Assembly: GCF_014858005.1 (NCBI RefSeq)
Contig: NZ_JACYOT010000005.1
Coordinates: forward strand, 310,001 to 374,000
Reading direction: 5' to 3'
Length of the DNA stretch: 64,000 nt
From: Propioniciclava soli
GTDB lineage: Bacteria > Actinomycetota > Actinomycetes > Propionibacteriales > Propionibacteriaceae
The notes beneath the pieces are model-generated. The model did not search any database. It saw only the letters and a list, made by a program, of their open reading frames with translations, and had not been told where the DNA came from. The position numbers and the translations under genes were made by a program. Shown one piece after another: positions 17,371 through 27,302 of this stretch; position 1 is the first letter of the stretch; every line of letters starts with the position of its first letter.

Positions 17371-19695
17371 ATGGCCCTGCGTTCTGCTCGACGGCCCCTG
17401 TTCGGCGTCCTCGCCGCCGCCCTCGCGGCGTCCGTCTGTCTCGTGGCACCCGCCCACGCCGCGGAGAATCCCCTGCCCGCCAGCTACACCGCTCCCCCGG
17501 CGCCCGGGGGTGCCCTCACCGACCTCGGCTCGCCGATCAGCTCCCTCACGGTCGTGGAGGGCGACTTCGGGCACCTCCCGGACGGCACCTTCGTCGCCTA
17601 CGCGGCCCCCATGGGTGAGGACGCCGCGCTCAACGTGTCCACCGCGACCTCGGGCACGAACACCCTGCTGGGCCAGTACCCCATGGTGGGCGCATCCGGC
17701 GCCCCCATGGTGCAGGTGGCCCCGGACGGCCGCGTGTACGCCGCCACCTACACCGACGGCCACCTCTACCGATGGGATCCGGCGACCGCCGAGATGACCG
17801 ACCTGGGTCAGGCCCCGGGCGGGGCGACCTACCTCTACGGCCTCTCGTTCGCCCCCGACGGCACGGTCTACGGCGGCTCCTACCCCCAGGCGACCGTGTG
17901 GTCGTACGCCGACGGCGTCGGTTTCACCGACCTGCAGGTGCCCATTCCGGACGCCTCCGTCCAGTACACACGCACGGTCTATGACCCCGACCGCCACGCC
18001 CTGTGGATCGGCACGCAGGCCACCGCCCACCTCTACCGGTTCGACCTCACCACCGGTGCGCTGGCCGAGGTCACCCTGGCCGCCGCCCCCAAGGCCGTCA
18101 GCTCCGTCTCTGACCTCGACTACGCCGAGGGAAGGGTGTTCGTGAACTGGGGCGGGTACGTCCGGGTCGTCGACGCCGAGTCATTCACCGAGGTCGCCTT
18201 CACCGACGTGTCCGCCAGCCTCCCCTTCACCGCTTACCCGCTCAGCGCCCGCGGCGTCTCCGAGGCCAAGCAGGGTGGCGTCTACTTCTCCAGCACCCAG
18301 GTGGTGAACGGCCGCAACAGCGTCGAGGTGGTCCGCTATGACCTCGCCACCGACACCGTCGCGCGCACCGGGGCCAACACCACCGTGCGCGGGGCCCTGA
18401 TCGGGTACGGCTGGACGGTGGAGAACGGCCAGGACGTCCTCTACGCCCTCGCCGGCAACTACTCCGGCGGCGGCTTCATGCTCAACATCGACAGCGGTCG
18501 TTGGCAGCGGCTGCAGTACGACATCCCCCGCGTGCCGTCCCCGCTGCAGCACGTCCTCCCCAACGCCGACGGCAGCCAAGTGCTGGTCAACGCGTTCCTC
18601 AATGGGGACACGAGCCGCTGGGACGTGGCGCGCGGAACCGCCACGCCGTTCACCCGCTTCGGGCAGGTGGAGGACTGGACGCTGGTCGACGGCGTCATCC
18701 ACGCCGGGGTCTACCCCAACGGCACGCTGGTCAGCGCACCCTTCTCGTCCTCCTCCTCGCCCACCCTGACGACCCACGCGACGCTGAAGGACTCCCACCA
18801 GCAGATTCGCCCCATCGAGGCGAAGGAACACGAGGGCCGGATCTGGTACGGCACCAACCCCGACTACGGGCTGCACGGCGGGGCCATCGCCGTCCTCGAC
18901 CCCACCACCGGGGCCGTCGACGTCACCGTCGACGTGGTGCCCGACCACACGATCGCCGCGCTCGCGTTCGTCGGCTCGCGGGTGTTCGCCGGGTCGTCCA
19001 CCGTGGGCGGCACCGGAACGCAACCCGTGCCCGGCTCCGGCACCCTCATCGCGTGGGACGCCGCAACGAAGTCCGTCGTCGCGTCGGTCACCCCGGTGGA
19101 GGGCGCCCGCAGCGTCAACGCGCTCGTGGAGCACCACGGACTGCTCTACGGCCTGGCCGACCACACGCTGTTCGAGGCCGACCCGGACACGCTCGCGGTG
19201 ACCCGGACGCTGCACCTCGGCACCTCCGGGCCCGTCCAGCCCGGTGAGGGCGAGCTCGTCTTCCACCCCAACGGCTACCTGTACGCCAGCGTCGACGACG
19301 CCGTCGTCGTGGTCGATCCGTTGGTCTTCGTCGCCACCACCCTGCTCAGCGAGGGGACGCAGCGGTGGGAGCTCTCCCCCGACGGCTCGTTGTGGACGAC
19401 CGTGCGCCCCGAGGGTGCCCGGAGCTTCACGCACCTGGGTCAGTACGGGCCGGCCGCCACCGACTGCGCCGCGCCGGACACGCGGCCGTACGTGACGCTG
19501 CTCGGCCGCACGACCACCGTGCGCAACCGGTTCCTCACCACCGGCTGCACGCTGCAGGATCTCATCCCCACCCAGGGCGTCCCCCCACGCCGATACGAGG
19601 CGGTGCTCCAACCGTGGTTGAGCGCTCGGGTCGCGGCCGGGCAGCTGAGCCCGATCGAGCGACGGCTGCTGTGGGACGCGGCCCGTGGGCGCTAG
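17371..19695 (+). CDS. Large secreted beta-propeller protein of unknown function
   Basis: 774 residues with a Sec signal peptide (cleavage predicted after AHA, residue 30) and no membrane anchor. The mature protein is a string of WD/NHL-like blades (for example VYAATYTDGHLYRWDPATAEMT, YGLSFAPDGTVYGGSYPQ, RIWYGTNPDYGLHGGAIAVL, LVFHPNGYLYASVDDAVVVV), enough for two propellers. A short helical C-terminus (YEAVLQPWLSARVAAG...) follows. I see no catalytic signature. TGGAGG precedes the ATG. Sharing an operator with the importer suggests it binds or processes the same polysaccharide or glycoconjugate outside the cell. Confidence 0.85.
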   Translation: MALRSARRPLFGVLAAALAASVCLVAPAHAAENPLPASYTAPPAPGGALTDLGSPISSLTVVEGDFGHLPDGTFVAYAAPMGEDAALNVSTATSGTNTLLGQYPMVGASGAPMVQVAPDGRVYAATYTDGHLYRWDPATAEMTDLGQAPGGATYLYGLSFAPDGTVYGGSYPQATVWSYADGVGFTDLQVPIPDASVQYTRTVYDPDRHALWIGTQATAHLYRFDLTTGALAEVTLAAAPKAVSSVSDLDYAEGRVFVNWGGYVRVVDAESFTEVAFTDVSASLPFTAYPLSARGVSEAKQGGVYFSSTQVVNGRNSVEVVRYDLATDTVARTGANTTVRGALIGYGWTVENGQDVLYALAGNYSGGGFMLNIDSGRWQRLQYDIPRVPSPLQHVLPNADGSQVLVNAFLNGDTSRWDVARGTATPFTRFGQVEDWTLVDGVIHAGVYPNGTLVSAPFSSSSSPTLTTHATLKDSHQQIRPIEAKEHEGRIWYGTNPDYGLHGGAIAVLDPTTGAVDVTVDVVPDHTIAALAFVGSRVFAGSSTVGGTGTQPVPGSGTLIAWDAATKSVVASVTPVEGARSVNALVEHHGLLYGLADHTLFEADPDTLAVTRTLHLGTSGPVQPGEGELVFHPNGYLYASVDDAVVVVDPLVFVATTLLSEGTQRWELSPDGSLWTTVRPEGARSFTHLGQYGPAATDCAAPDTRPYVTLLGRTTTVRNRFLTTGCTLQDLIPTQGVPPRRYEAVLQPWLSARVAAGQLSPIERRLLWDAARGR

Positions 19696-19702
19696 GGCCG
19701 GC

Positions 19703-20011
19703 TCAGCTGCCCCGGGGGACGTTGAACCCGACGTCGGCGGGGTCGGCGTAGGCGCTCGGCTCGTCGATGGCCTCGCCGAGCAGCGGCATGAGGGCCATCT
19801 TGGCCTCGTAGCCGTTGAAGGAGCGGCGGTAGGAGCCGACGTCGGCCCAGCGCGTCACGATCGCCCACAGCTCGGGGTCGTCCAGGTTGCGCACCACCTC
19901 GGCGCCCTCACAGCCCGGGCACGACCCGAAGAACGCGGCCACCGCGTCCGCCCGCCCCGAGAAGGAGGCGGCGGCGTCCTGCGCCACGCGGAACCGGTTG
20001 ACCACGACCAT
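19703..20011 (-). CDS. Antibiotic biosynthesis monooxygenase (ABM) domain protein
   Basis: 102-residue ferredoxin-like fold protein: VVVNRFRVAQ, then a helix, then DPELWAIVTRWADVGSYRRSFNGYEAK. The ABM family includes small cofactor-free oxygenases and heme-degrading enzymes; the heme-binding residues of IsdG-type proteins are not evident, so only the fold can be called. A TAGGGT box lies 7 nt before the ATG. Convergent with the propeller gene (7 bp gap) and divergent from zur. Confidence 0.8.
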   Translation of the reverse strand: MVVVNRFRVAQDAAASFSGRADAVAAFFGSCPGCEGAEVVRNLDDPELWAIVTRWADVGSYRRSFNGYEAKMALMPLLGEAIDEPSAYADPADVGFNVPRGS

Positions 20012-20018
20012 GGCCGTC

Positions 20019-20024
20019 ACCCTA
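20019..20024 (-). promoter_or_regulatory. Putative -10 box TAGGGT of the ABM-domain gene
   Basis: TAGGGT on the minus strand ends 7 nt before the ATG at 20011; leaderless arrangement. Confidence 0.45.
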
Positions 20025-20079
20025 GCTGCCACGCCGCCCGCAAGGACGTCCGGGTAGGCTCCCCCGCGAGGAGGTTGCC

Positions 20080-20481
20080 ATGACGCAGACACCGCAACGC
20101 CGCACCCGGCAGCGGACGGCCGTCGCCGAGGCCCTCGACGGTCTGGCGGAGTTCCGCACCGCCCAGGACATCCACGACCTGCTCCGCCACGCCGGTGAGA
20201 GCATCGGGCTGGCGACGGTGTACCGGAGCCTCCAGTCGATGGCCGAGGCCGGCGAGGCCGATGTCATCCGGACGCCCGACGGCCAGGCCGCCTACCGTTC
20301 CTGCGGGCAGGGCACCGGCCACCACCACCACCTGATCTGCCGCTCCTGCGGCAGAACCGTGGAGTTCGAGCTCGATGACTTCGAGTCCCTCGTCGGCACG
20401 ATCGCCGCGCGGCACGCGTTCATCGACGTCGACCACGAGCTCGAACTGTTCGGCACCTGCGCGGCCTGCGCCGCGTCGTGA
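20080..20481 (+). CDS. zur: Fur family metalloregulator, probably the zinc regulator Zur
   Basis: 133 residues: a winged helix (TAQDIHDLLRHAGESIGLATVYRSL) and a dimerisation domain with HHHHLICRSCGRTVEFE. Two CxxC pairs (Cys87/90 and Cys127/130) form the structural zinc site. Fur proteins repress uptake genes when metal-loaded. Zur rather than iron-Fur is inferred from the usual actinobacterial grouping of zur with recO, uppS and glyS, all present in this window. GAGGAGG precedes the ATG. Confidence 0.87.
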   Translation: MTQTPQRRTRQRTAVAEALDGLAEFRTAQDIHDLLRHAGESIGLATVYRSLQSMAEAGEADVIRTPDGQAAYRSCGQGTGHHHHLICRSCGRTVEFELDDFESLVGTIAARHAFIDVDHELELFGTCAACAAS

Positions 20482-20505
20482 GAGCCCCGCGCTGACGCTG
20501 CCCCC

Positions 20506-22005
20506 TCAGAACCCCATGGCCAGGCGGTGGTAGGCGTTGTTCCACCGCAGTTCCTTGGCGAACTGTTCGGTCTCGGTCCGGCCCGTGATGGAGACGAGCT
20601 CCACGTCCAGCATCGTCGCCAGGTTCGCGAGGTGCTCGCGCCGCAACGAGGTCGACAACACCGTGTGGTGTGGCCCACCCGCGAGCAGCCAGCACTCCGT
20701 CGAGGTGCTGAAGTCGGCGTCCGCCCGCCACACCGCACGCGCGACCGGCAGGTTCGGCAGGTCCTCCAGCGGCTCGACCAGCTCGACGTCGTTGCTCACC
20801 ATGCGGAACCGGTCGCCCAGGTCGCACAGGCCGAGCACCACGGCCGGCCCGGTCGCGGCGGTGAACACCATGCGCACCGGGTCCTCCCGGTCGCCGATGC
20901 CCAGCGGGTGCACCTCGATGCGCGGCTTCTCGCCGGTGATGGAGGGATCCACCTCGAGCATGTGCGCCCCCAGCGAGAGCTCGCGTCCGGGTTCGAGGTG
21001 GTAGGTGTAGTCCTCCATGAACGAGCTGCCGCCCGGCAGGCCGACCTCCATCGTCTTCAGGACGCGGCCCAGCACCGCGGTCTTCCAGTCGCCCTCGCCG
21101 GCGAACCCGATGCCGTCGGCCATGAGCCGCTGCACCGCCAGGCCGGGGAGCTGCTTCAGCCCGCCGAGGTCCTCGAACGTCGTCGTGAACGCCCCGAAGC
21201 CGCCGTCGACGACGAAGCGCCGCAGCGCCACCTCCTGGCGGGCGCCGTAGCGCAGCGACTCCGCTCGGTCCCCACCGGGGCGCAGCTCGGGGGCCACGTC
21301 GTACAGGTCGAGGTACTCCTCGACGACCGCGTCCACGTCGGCGTCCGCCACCGCGTCCACGACCGCCACGAGGTCGTTGACGCCCCACGTGTTCACGCTG
21401 ACGCCGAACGTCAGCTCGGCGGCGACCTTGTCGCCCTCGGTGACGGCCACCGAGCGCATGTTGTCGCCGAAGCGGCAGACGCGGAGCTGCGCCAGCTCGG
21501 CCGCACCCAGGCAGGCGCGGGCCCAGGTGGCCACGCGCTCCACCACCAACGGGTTCGAGACGTGCCCGGCCACCGTCGTCCGGTTCTTGCCCAGCCGCGT
21601 CTGGATGTAGCCGAACTCGCGGTCGCCGTGGGCGGCCTGGTTCAGGTTCATGAAGTCCATGTCGATGGTGGCCCACGGCAGGTCGCGATTGGCCTGCGTG
21701 TGCAGGTGCAGCAGCGGCTTGGCCAACAGGTCGAGCCCCGTGATCCACATCTTCGCCGGGCTGAACGTGTGCATCCAGGCGATGACGCCCACGCAGGCGT
21801 CGTCGGAGTTCGCGTCGATCATCACGCGCCGGATGCCGGCCGTGTCGGTCAGCACCGGCTTGGCGACCACCTCGACCGGCATCTGCTCGGCGGACGCCAG
21901 CGCGTCCGACACCGTCCTACTCTGGTCGGCCACCTGCGTCAGGACGTCCTCGCCGTACAACCCCTGGCTGCCGGTCAGGAACCACACCTGCTTGCGCTCA
22001 CTCAT
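20506..22005 (-). CDS. araA: L-arabinose isomerase
   Basis: Converts L-arabinose to L-ribulose with Mn2+. At 499 residues it has the family length, with the typical N-terminus [48 protein letters not shown] and the metal-site region [11 protein letters not shown]...[12 protein letters not shown]. The active-site Glu residues fall in GEGDW and MEDY. Last gene of araB-araD-araA; the ATG is preceded by GGGAGAAC on the minus strand. Confidence 0.97.
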   Translation of the reverse strand: MSERKQVWFLTGSQGLYGEDVLTQVADQSRTVSDALASAEQMPVEVVAKPVLTDTAGIRRVMIDANSDDACVGVIAWMHTFSPAKMWITGLDLLAKPLLHLHTQANRDLPWATIDMDFMNLNQAAHGDREFGYIQTRLGKNRTTVAGHVSNPLVVERVATWARACLGAAELAQLRVCRFGDNMRSVAVTEGDKVAAELTFGVSVNTWGVNDLVAVVDAVADADVDAVVEEYLDLYDVAPELRPGGDRAESLRYGARQEVALRRFVVDGGFGAFTTTFEDLGGLKQLPGLAVQRLMADGIGFAGEGDWKTAVLGRVLKTMEVGLPGGSSFMEDYTYHLEPGRELSLGAHMLEVDPSITGEKPRIEVHPLGIGDREDPVRMVFTAATGPAVVLGLCDLGDRFRMVSNDVELVEPLEDLPNLPVARAVWRADADFSTSTECWLLAGGPHHTVLSTSLRREHLANLATMLDVELVSITGRTETEQFAKELRWNNAYHRLAMGF

Positions 22006-22033
22006 CTTGTTCTCCCTTGGTTGGTGGGCCGCG

Positions 22034-22714
22034 TCACTGCCCGTAGACGTTCTGGTACCGGTCCCACAACCGGTCGATGTCGGCCTGGTCGATCCGCTGC
22101 GGCTCCCCGAGCAGCCGCGCGGTGTGGACGGTCCGCGCCACCTCCTCGAGCATCACCGCCGCCTTCACCGCGTCCAGCCCCGAGGAGCCGATGGTGAAGG
22201 GGCCGTGGTTGGCCATGAGGACGGCCCGCGAGCGCGAGTCGCGCAGCGTCTCGACGATGCCGCGGCCGATCGAGTCGTCGCCGATCAGCGCGAACGGGCC
22301 GACGGGGATGTCGCCGCCGAACTCGTCGGCCATCATCGTCAGCACGCACGGGATCGGCTCGCGCCGGGCCGACCAGGCGGTCGCGTAGGTCGAGTGGGTG
22401 TGCACCACGCCCTGCACCTGCGGCATCGCCCGGTACACGTAGGCGTGGGCCGCAGTGTCGGAGGACGGCTTGCGCTCCCCCTCCACGCGGTTGCCGTCGA
22501 GGTCGCACACCACCATGTCGTCGCTCGTCAGGGTGTGGTACCGGGCCCCCGACGCCTTGATGACGAACAGGTCGACCCCCGGCACGCGCTCGGACACGTT
22601 GCCGGCGGTCCACGTCACGAGGTCGTTGGCGGGCAGCTCGGCGTGCAGGTCGGTCACCACCTGCTTCACGCGGTCAATCTCGGCGCGAAACTCGGCCAGG
22701 CGCGGGTCGGTCAT
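22034..22714 (-). CDS. araD: L-ribulose-5-phosphate 4-epimerase
   Basis: 226-residue class II aldolase/epimerase family enzyme giving D-xylulose 5-phosphate. The zinc-binding pair is in [13 protein letters not shown], and a further His lies in [24 protein letters not shown] is the substrate phosphate loop. It lies 41 bp downstream of araB and 28 bp upstream of araA on the same strand, so the three genes are almost certainly one operon. Confidence 0.96.
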   Translation of the reverse strand: MTDPRLAEFRAEIDRVKQVVTDLHAELPANDLVTWTAGNVSERVPGVDLFVIKASGARYHTLTSDDMVVCDLDGNRVEGERKPSSDTAAHAYVYRAMPQVQGVVHTHSTYATAWSARREPIPCVLTMMADEFGGDIPVGPFALIGDDSIGRGIVETLRDSRSRAVLMANHGPFTIGSSGLDAVKAAVMLEEVARTVHTARLLGEPQRIDQADIDRLWDRYQNVYGQ

Positions 22715-22755
22715 CGGGGTCCTCTCAGGTGGTGGCAGACGGGAAACGAACGTGC

Positions 22756-24381
22756 TCAGGACGGCAGGGCGTCGACGGCCGCACGCTCGATGGCGAGCCC
22801 GGCGCGGTAGCGCGCCATGAAGGTGTCAAAACCGGCGACGTCGGCCGCATCCGGGGTCACGGTCTCGACCGCGGCGTCGCCGAACACCTCGGACGCCAGC
22901 CACGCGGCCAGGTCGCCGCCACCGGCGCGCAGGAACGACACGAGCAACGCCATGCCCCAGGCGCCGCCCTCCGCGGCCGTGGCACCGACCGACACCGGCG
23001 TCCGCATCGCCGCCGCGAGGAAGCGCTGCGCCACCTGCTTGGTGGCGAACACCCCGCCGTGGGCGATCATCTCGTCCACCTCGACGCCCTCGGCGTCGAG
23101 CACGTCCATGCCGATCCGCAGCGCGCCGAAGGCCGCGTACAGGTGCGTCCGCATGACGTTGGCCAGGCTGAACGAGCTCCCCGGCGTCCGGACGAGGAGC
23201 GGACGCCCCTCCTCCAGCTCGGTCACGTGCTCCCCGGCGACGTAGTTGTAGGCGAGCAGGCCGCCGCCGTCGGCGTCCGCCCCCAGCGCGGCGGTGTAGA
23301 GCAGCTCGAACGCCCGGGTCTCGTCCACCTCGGCCCCCAGGAGCCCGGCCGCCTCGCGGAACAGCGCCACCCAGGCGTTCAGGTCGAGCGTGCCGTTGAT
23401 GCAGTGGACCATCGCCACGGGGTCGCCGGCCGGCGTCGTGACGAGGTCGACCTCGGCGTGGGCCTGCGACAGCGGCCCCTCCAGCACGACCATCGCGAAG
23501 ACCGAGGTGCCTGCGGACACGTTGGCGGTGCGCGGGGCGACCGCGTTCGTCGCGACCATGCCCGTGCCCGCGTCGCCCTCCGGTGGGGCGACGGGACAAC
23601 CGGGCGCCAGGGCGCCGCTCGGGTCGAGCAGCCGGGCGCCCGCCTCGGTCAGCGTGCCGGCCTGTTCACCGGCGGGCAGGACGCGGGGAAGGAGGTCCGC
23701 GAGCCGCCACGGCACGTCACGCTCGGCCACGAGCGCATCGAACTGCTCGATCATGCGGGCGTCCCACGTGCCGGTGGCCGGGTCGATGGCGAGGATGCCG
23801 GAGGCGTCCCCCACCCCCAGGACGCGCTCCCCGGTGAGCAGCGTGTGGACGTGCCCGGCGAGCGTGGTCAGGGCGGCGACGCGGCTGACGTGTTCCTCCC
23901 CGTCGAGCACGGCCTGGTAGAGGTGCGCGACGCTCCAGCGCTGCGGGATGGGGTGTCCGAAGAGCGCGGTGAGCTCCTCCGAGGCCTGCCCCGTCGTGGT
24001 GTTCTGCCAGGTGCGGAAGGGCACGAGCAGCTCGCGGTCGGCGTCGAAGGCGAGGTAGCCGTGCATCATCGCCGAGACGCCGACGCCGCCGACGCGCTCC
24101 CAGCGGACGCCGTGGGTGCGCTCGACCGCGGCTGCCAGGTCGGCGCAGGCGGCCTGCAGTCCGGCGACGACGGCGGCCAGGTCGTAGGTCCAGTGCCCGC
24201 CGTCGCGGGTGGACGCCCACGCGTGCGATCCGCTGGCAAGAGGCTGGTGATCGGGCCCGATGAGGACGGCCTTGATGCGCGTCGAGCCGAACTCGATGCC
24301 GAGGCTGGTCTCGCCGTCGACGATGGCCTGCCGGCCCCGCTCCTGGTCCGCGCCCACCGCGGGCTGCTCCGTCTGCGTCAC
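22756..24381 (-). CDS. araB: L-ribulokinase (FGGY family)
   Basis: 541-residue carbohydrate kinase, assigned to L-ribulose by its place in the ara operon. The N-terminal ATPase-fold motif reads [16 protein letters not shown]; the FGGY C-terminal domain includes [19 protein letters not shown]. The GTG at 24381 is chosen because GGAGGG lies about 8 nt upstream; a GTG at 24411 would add ten residues without a ribosome-binding site. Divergent from the LacI-type regulator, with an operator-like palindrome between them. Confidence 0.9.
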   Translation of the reverse strand: MTQTEQPAVGADQERGRQAIVDGETSLGIEFGSTRIKAVLIGPDHQPLASGSHAWASTRDGGHWTYDLAAVVAGLQAACADLAAAVERTHGVRWERVGGVGVSAMMHGYLAFDADRELLVPFRTWQNTTTGQASEELTALFGHPIPQRWSVAHLYQAVLDGEEHVSRVAALTTLAGHVHTLLTGERVLGVGDASGILAIDPATGTWDARMIEQFDALVAERDVPWRLADLLPRVLPAGEQAGTLTEAGARLLDPSGALAPGCPVAPPEGDAGTGMVATNAVAPRTANVSAGTSVFAMVVLEGPLSQAHAEVDLVTTPAGDPVAMVHCINGTLDLNAWVALFREAAGLLGAEVDETRAFELLYTAALGADADGGGLLAYNYVAGEHVTELEEGRPLLVRTPGSSFSLANVMRTHLYAAFGALRIGMDVLDAEGVEVDEMIAHGGVFATKQVAQRFLAAAMRTPVSVGATAAEGGAWGMALLVSFLRAGGGDLAAWLASEVFGDAAVETVTPDAADVAGFDTFMARYRAGLAIERAAVDALPS

Positions 24382-24429
24382 CTCTGCTCCCTCCGCCCGA
24401 TTGGATCCCACCCATCTCCGTCGCCGGGA

Positions 24430-24443
24430 TGTTAGCGTTCACA
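24430..24443. promoter_or_regulatory. Putative arabinose operator
   Basis: TGTTAGCGTTCACA is a pseudo-palindrome: 10 of 14 positions equal its reverse complement, centred on CG as in LacI-family operators. It lies in the 112-bp region between araB and the regulator. A TAGACT box for the regulator gene follows at 24455-24460. Confidence 0.55.
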
Positions 24444-24493
24444 CGGGCTGGCTCTAGACTAGCAGCCAAAACTGACCCGAGGGGGTGGCGGCG

Positions 24494-25501
24494 ATGACCA
24501 CGACGACCGGGGGCGGCCGGTCCCGGCCCGCCGGCATGGGCGATGTGGCGGCCCTGGCCGGCGTCTCCCACCAGACCGTCTCCCGCGTGCTGAACGGCTC
24601 CCCCCACGTGCGCGAGGCGACCCGCGACCGCGTCCGGGCCGCCATGGCCACCCTGGACTACCGCCCCAACCTCGCCGCCCGCGCCCTCGTCACCCGCCGC
24701 TCGGGCCTGCTCGGCGTGCTGGCCACCGGGCTGCCCCACCTCGGCCCGTCCGCGGTGCTCGCCGGCATCGAGACCGCCGCGCGCGCGGCCGGCTTCACCG
24801 CGCTGGTCGGGGTGCTGGACGACGACGCGTCGCAGGTCGACCCCATCCTCACCTCGTTCGCCGCGCATCGCGTGGACGGGATCGCCGTCATCGCCCCCTA
24901 CCCCTGGCTCGTGGACGCGGCCCGCGCCGCCGGGGACGCCGGCCCGGTCCTCGTGGTGGCGGATGCCGCCACCGGCGCGGTGGGCAGCGTCGGCGTCGAC
25001 CAGGCGGCCGGCGCCCGCGCCGCCGTCTCCCACCTCGTGGCGCGCGGGCTGACCGACATCGCCCACCTCAGCGGGCCGCCGGGGTGGATCGACGCCGAGC
25101 GCCGCATCGCCGGGTGGGCGGACGCCCTCGGCGCCGCCGGCCTGCCCCGCGGCCGGCTGGCCGAGGGTGACTGGAGCGCCGAGTGCGGGCACGCCGTGGG
25201 CCGGGCGTGGATCGCCGACGGGGTGCCGCAGGCGATCTTCTGCGCCAACGACGTCATGGCGCTCGGGTTGTTGGCCGCGCTGCGGGAGGCCGGCGTCCGG
25301 GTGCCCGAGGACGTCAGCGTCGTTGGTTTCGACGACATGGTGGGTGCCGCCCACCTCGCCCCCGCCCTCACCACGGTGCGCCAGCCGTTCGCGGTCGTGG
25401 GCTCGCGGGCCGTCGCCGCGCTGCTGGCCGCCGTCGACGGGGGCCCCGCCGAGCACCACACCGTCACCGCAGAACTCGTCGTCCGCGCCAGCACCCGCTG
25501 A
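24494..25501 (+). CDS. LacI family regulator of arabinose use (AraR-like)
   Basis: 335 residues: the [22 protein letters not shown] with hinge [13 protein letters not shown], then a sugar-binding effector domain ending in [22 protein letters not shown]. It is divergent from araBDA and immediately upstream of galM, so it probably represses both with an arabinose-related effector. The ATG at 24494 has GAGGGGG 8 nt upstream; a GTG at 24485 would overlap that site. Confidence 0.88.
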   Translation: MTTTTGGGRSRPAGMGDVAALAGVSHQTVSRVLNGSPHVREATRDRVRAAMATLDYRPNLAARALVTRRSGLLGVLATGLPHLGPSAVLAGIETAARAAGFTALVGVLDDDASQVDPILTSFAAHRVDGIAVIAPYPWLVDAARAAGDAGPVLVVADAATGAVGSVGVDQAAGARAAVSHLVARGLTDIAHLSGPPGWIDAERRIAGWADALGAAGLPRGRLAEGDWSAECGHAVGRAWIADGVPQAIFCANDVMALGLLAALREAGVRVPEDVSVVGFDDMVGAAHLAPALTTVRQPFAVVGSRAVAALLAAVDGGPAEHHTVTAELVVRASTR

Positions 25502-25526
25502 CGCGTCCCCCACCAGGAAGGCCATC

Positions 25527-26507
25527 ATGGACCACCACACCCTCAGCAACGATCTGTTCACCGTCGAGGTGCGTGCGCTCGGCGCGGCGCTCAACCGGGT
25601 CGTCGCGCACACCGACGACGGCGACGTCGATCTCGTGCTCGGCCACGCCGAGGACGCCGCCCGCGCCGAGGGAGAGTTCTACCTCGGCGAACTCGTCGGG
25701 CCGACCGCCAACCGCATCGAAGGCGGCCGGTTCACCCTCGACGGCACCGATCACGCGATGGCCGTGAACGACCGCGGCAACACCCTCCACGGCGGGCCGA
25801 ACGGCTTCTCGACCAAGACGTGGGACATCACCGAGGCCACCGACGACCGCGTCACCCTGGCGCTTGAGTGGTCGGACGCCCCCGGCGGCCTGCCCGGCGT
25901 GCTCACCACCACGGTGACCTACACCCTGGACGGCGCCGAGCTCACCCACGTCATCACCGTCACCACCACCGAGGTCACGCTCGCCTCGCCGTGTTCGCAC
26001 CCCTACGTCAACCTCGCCGGCTCCGGCACGATTCTCGACCAGGTGCTCACCGTGCGTGCCGGCCGCGTCCTGTTCACCGACGAGACGGGCATCCCCACCG
26101 GCGACCCCCAGGACGTGACTGGCACCCCGTTCGACCTGCGCGGCGGCGTCCGCCTGGGTGACGCGATGGCCGCGGACCACCCGCAGGTGCGGGCCGTCGA
26201 CGGCCTCGACCACGCGTTCGTGCTGGACGCCCCGGGCCTCGACGGCGAGCCCGTCGCCGAGCTGGCGGATCCGGCGTCCGGCCGCAGCCTGGCGATCTGG
26301 ACCGACCAGCCGAGCCTGCAGGTGTTCACCGGCGCCGGGCTGCAGCGGTGCACCGCCGGGTTGCACCGGCCCTACCCCGACCACGCCGGCGTCGCCCTGG
26401 AGACCCAGCAGTTCCCCAACGCCGCCAACCGGCCGGACTACCCGTCGATCCGGCTGGAGCCCGGGCAGTCGTACACCTCGACGACGCGCTGGCGCCTGTC
26501 GCTCTGA
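25527..26507 (+). CDS. galM: Aldose 1-epimerase (mutarotase)
   Basis: 326 residues. It interconverts alpha and beta anomers of aldoses, feeding arabinose or galactose into the isomerase or kinase. Family motifs: GPTANRIEGGRF (substrate Arg), NTLHGGPNGFSTKTW (catalytic His), SHPYVNLAG (second His) and LETQQFPNAANRPDYP (catalytic Glu). It lies 25 bp after the LacI-type regulator, with AGGAAGG before the ATG, so it is likely co-transcribed with it. The open frame upstream of this ATG is a shadow of the regulator gene. Confidence 0.94.
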   Translation: MDHHTLSNDLFTVEVRALGAALNRVVAHTDDGDVDLVLGHAEDAARAEGEFYLGELVGPTANRIEGGRFTLDGTDHAMAVNDRGNTLHGGPNGFSTKTWDITEATDDRVTLALEWSDAPGGLPGVLTTTVTYTLDGAELTHVITVTTTEVTLASPCSHPYVNLAGSGTILDQVLTVRAGRVLFTDETGIPTGDPQDVTGTPFDLRGGVRLGDAMAADHPQVRAVDGLDHAFVLDAPGLDGEPVAELADPASGRSLAIWTDQPSLQVFTGAGLQRCTAGLHRPYPDHAGVALETQQFPNAANRPDYPSIRLEPGQSYTSTTRWRLSL

Positions 26508-26525
26508 GTCCTTTCCCCGCCCTGC

Positions 26526-26531
26526 GACAAT
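26526..26531 (+). promoter_or_regulatory. Putative -10 box GACAAT of recO
   Basis: GACAAT ends 6 nt before the GTG at 26538 with no Shine-Dalgarno; leaderless arrangement, weaker match than the TAGGRT boxes. Confidence 0.35.
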
Positions 26532-26537
26532 GGGCGG

Positions 26538-27278
26538 GTGCCGACCTACCGTGACGAGGCGGTCGTCCTCCGCACCCACAAGCTGGGCGAGGCCGACCGC
26601 ATCATCACCGTGCTGTCACGCCGCCACGGCAAGGTGCGCGCCGTCGCGCGCGGCGTCCGGCGGACGTCGAGCAAGTTCGGCGCCCGGCTCGAGCCGTTCA
26701 GCCACGTCGACCTGCAGTTCGCCACCGGGCGCACCCTCGACGTCATCACCGAGGCCGTCACACTGCACCCCTGGTCGCAGCCGCTCGGCGCGGACTACCC
26801 CCGCTACACCGTCGGCCAGGTGCTCCTCGAGACCGCCGACCGCCTGGTGGGCGTGGAGGGCGAGCCTGCGCTGGCGCAGTTCCGGCTGCTGGCCGGCGGG
26901 CTGCACGCGCTGACCGCGGGCACGTCCGACGGCGAGCGGCCGCCGACCATGGTCATGGACTCCTACCTCCTGCGCGCGGTCGCCACCGCCGGCTTCGCGC
27001 CCAGCCTGGGCGACTGCGCGTCCTGCGGGGACGCCGGCCCCCACGAGGCCTTCTCCCCCGCCGCCGGTGGCACGGTCTGCCCGCGGTGCCGGCCGCCGGG
27101 GACGCCGCTGCTGCGGCCGGGCGCCCTGGCCTACCTGCAGGCCCTCATCAGCGGCTCGTGGGAGGCGACACGGACGGTGGACGCCGGCGTCCAGCGCCAG
27201 GCGTCCGGGCTGATCGCCGCCTTCGTGGGCTGGCACACCGAGCGCGGCCTGCGCACGCTGGGCCTGGTCGAGCGCTGA
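26538..27278 (+). CDS. recO: DNA repair protein RecO
   Basis: 246-residue recombination mediator that helps load RecA via RecR. It has an N-terminal OB fold (YRDEAVVLRTHKLGEADRIITVLSR, then GKVRAVARGVRR) and a helical C-terminal domain with a zinc site (DCASCGDAGP, then CPRCRPPG). In most actinobacteria uppS is the next gene; here uppS is 8.1 kb away and the gap is filled by minus-strand genes. The last 17 bp, stop included, are duplicated immediately downstream. Confidence 0.95.
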   Translation: MPTYRDEAVVLRTHKLGEADRIITVLSRRHGKVRAVARGVRRTSSKFGARLEPFSHVDLQFATGRTLDVITEAVTLHPWSQPLGADYPRYTVGQVLLETADRLVGVEGEPALAQFRLLAGGLHALTAGTSDGERPPTMVMDSYLLRAVATAGFAPSLGDCASCGDAGPHEAFSPAAGGTVCPRCRPPGTPLLRPGALAYLQALISGSWEATRTVDAGVQRQASGLIAAFVGWHTERGLRTLGLVER

Positions 27279-27295
27279 GCCTGGTCGAACGCTGA
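27262..27295 (+). repeat. 17-bp tandem duplication at the recO 3' end
   Basis: GCCTGGTCGAGCGCTGA (27262-27278, ending in the recO stop) is repeated as GCCTGGTCGAACGCTGA (27279-27295), one mismatch in 17. It sits exactly at the junction between recO and the inserted minus-strand block. Confidence 0.85.
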
Positions 27296-27302
27296 GCCGG
27301 GC

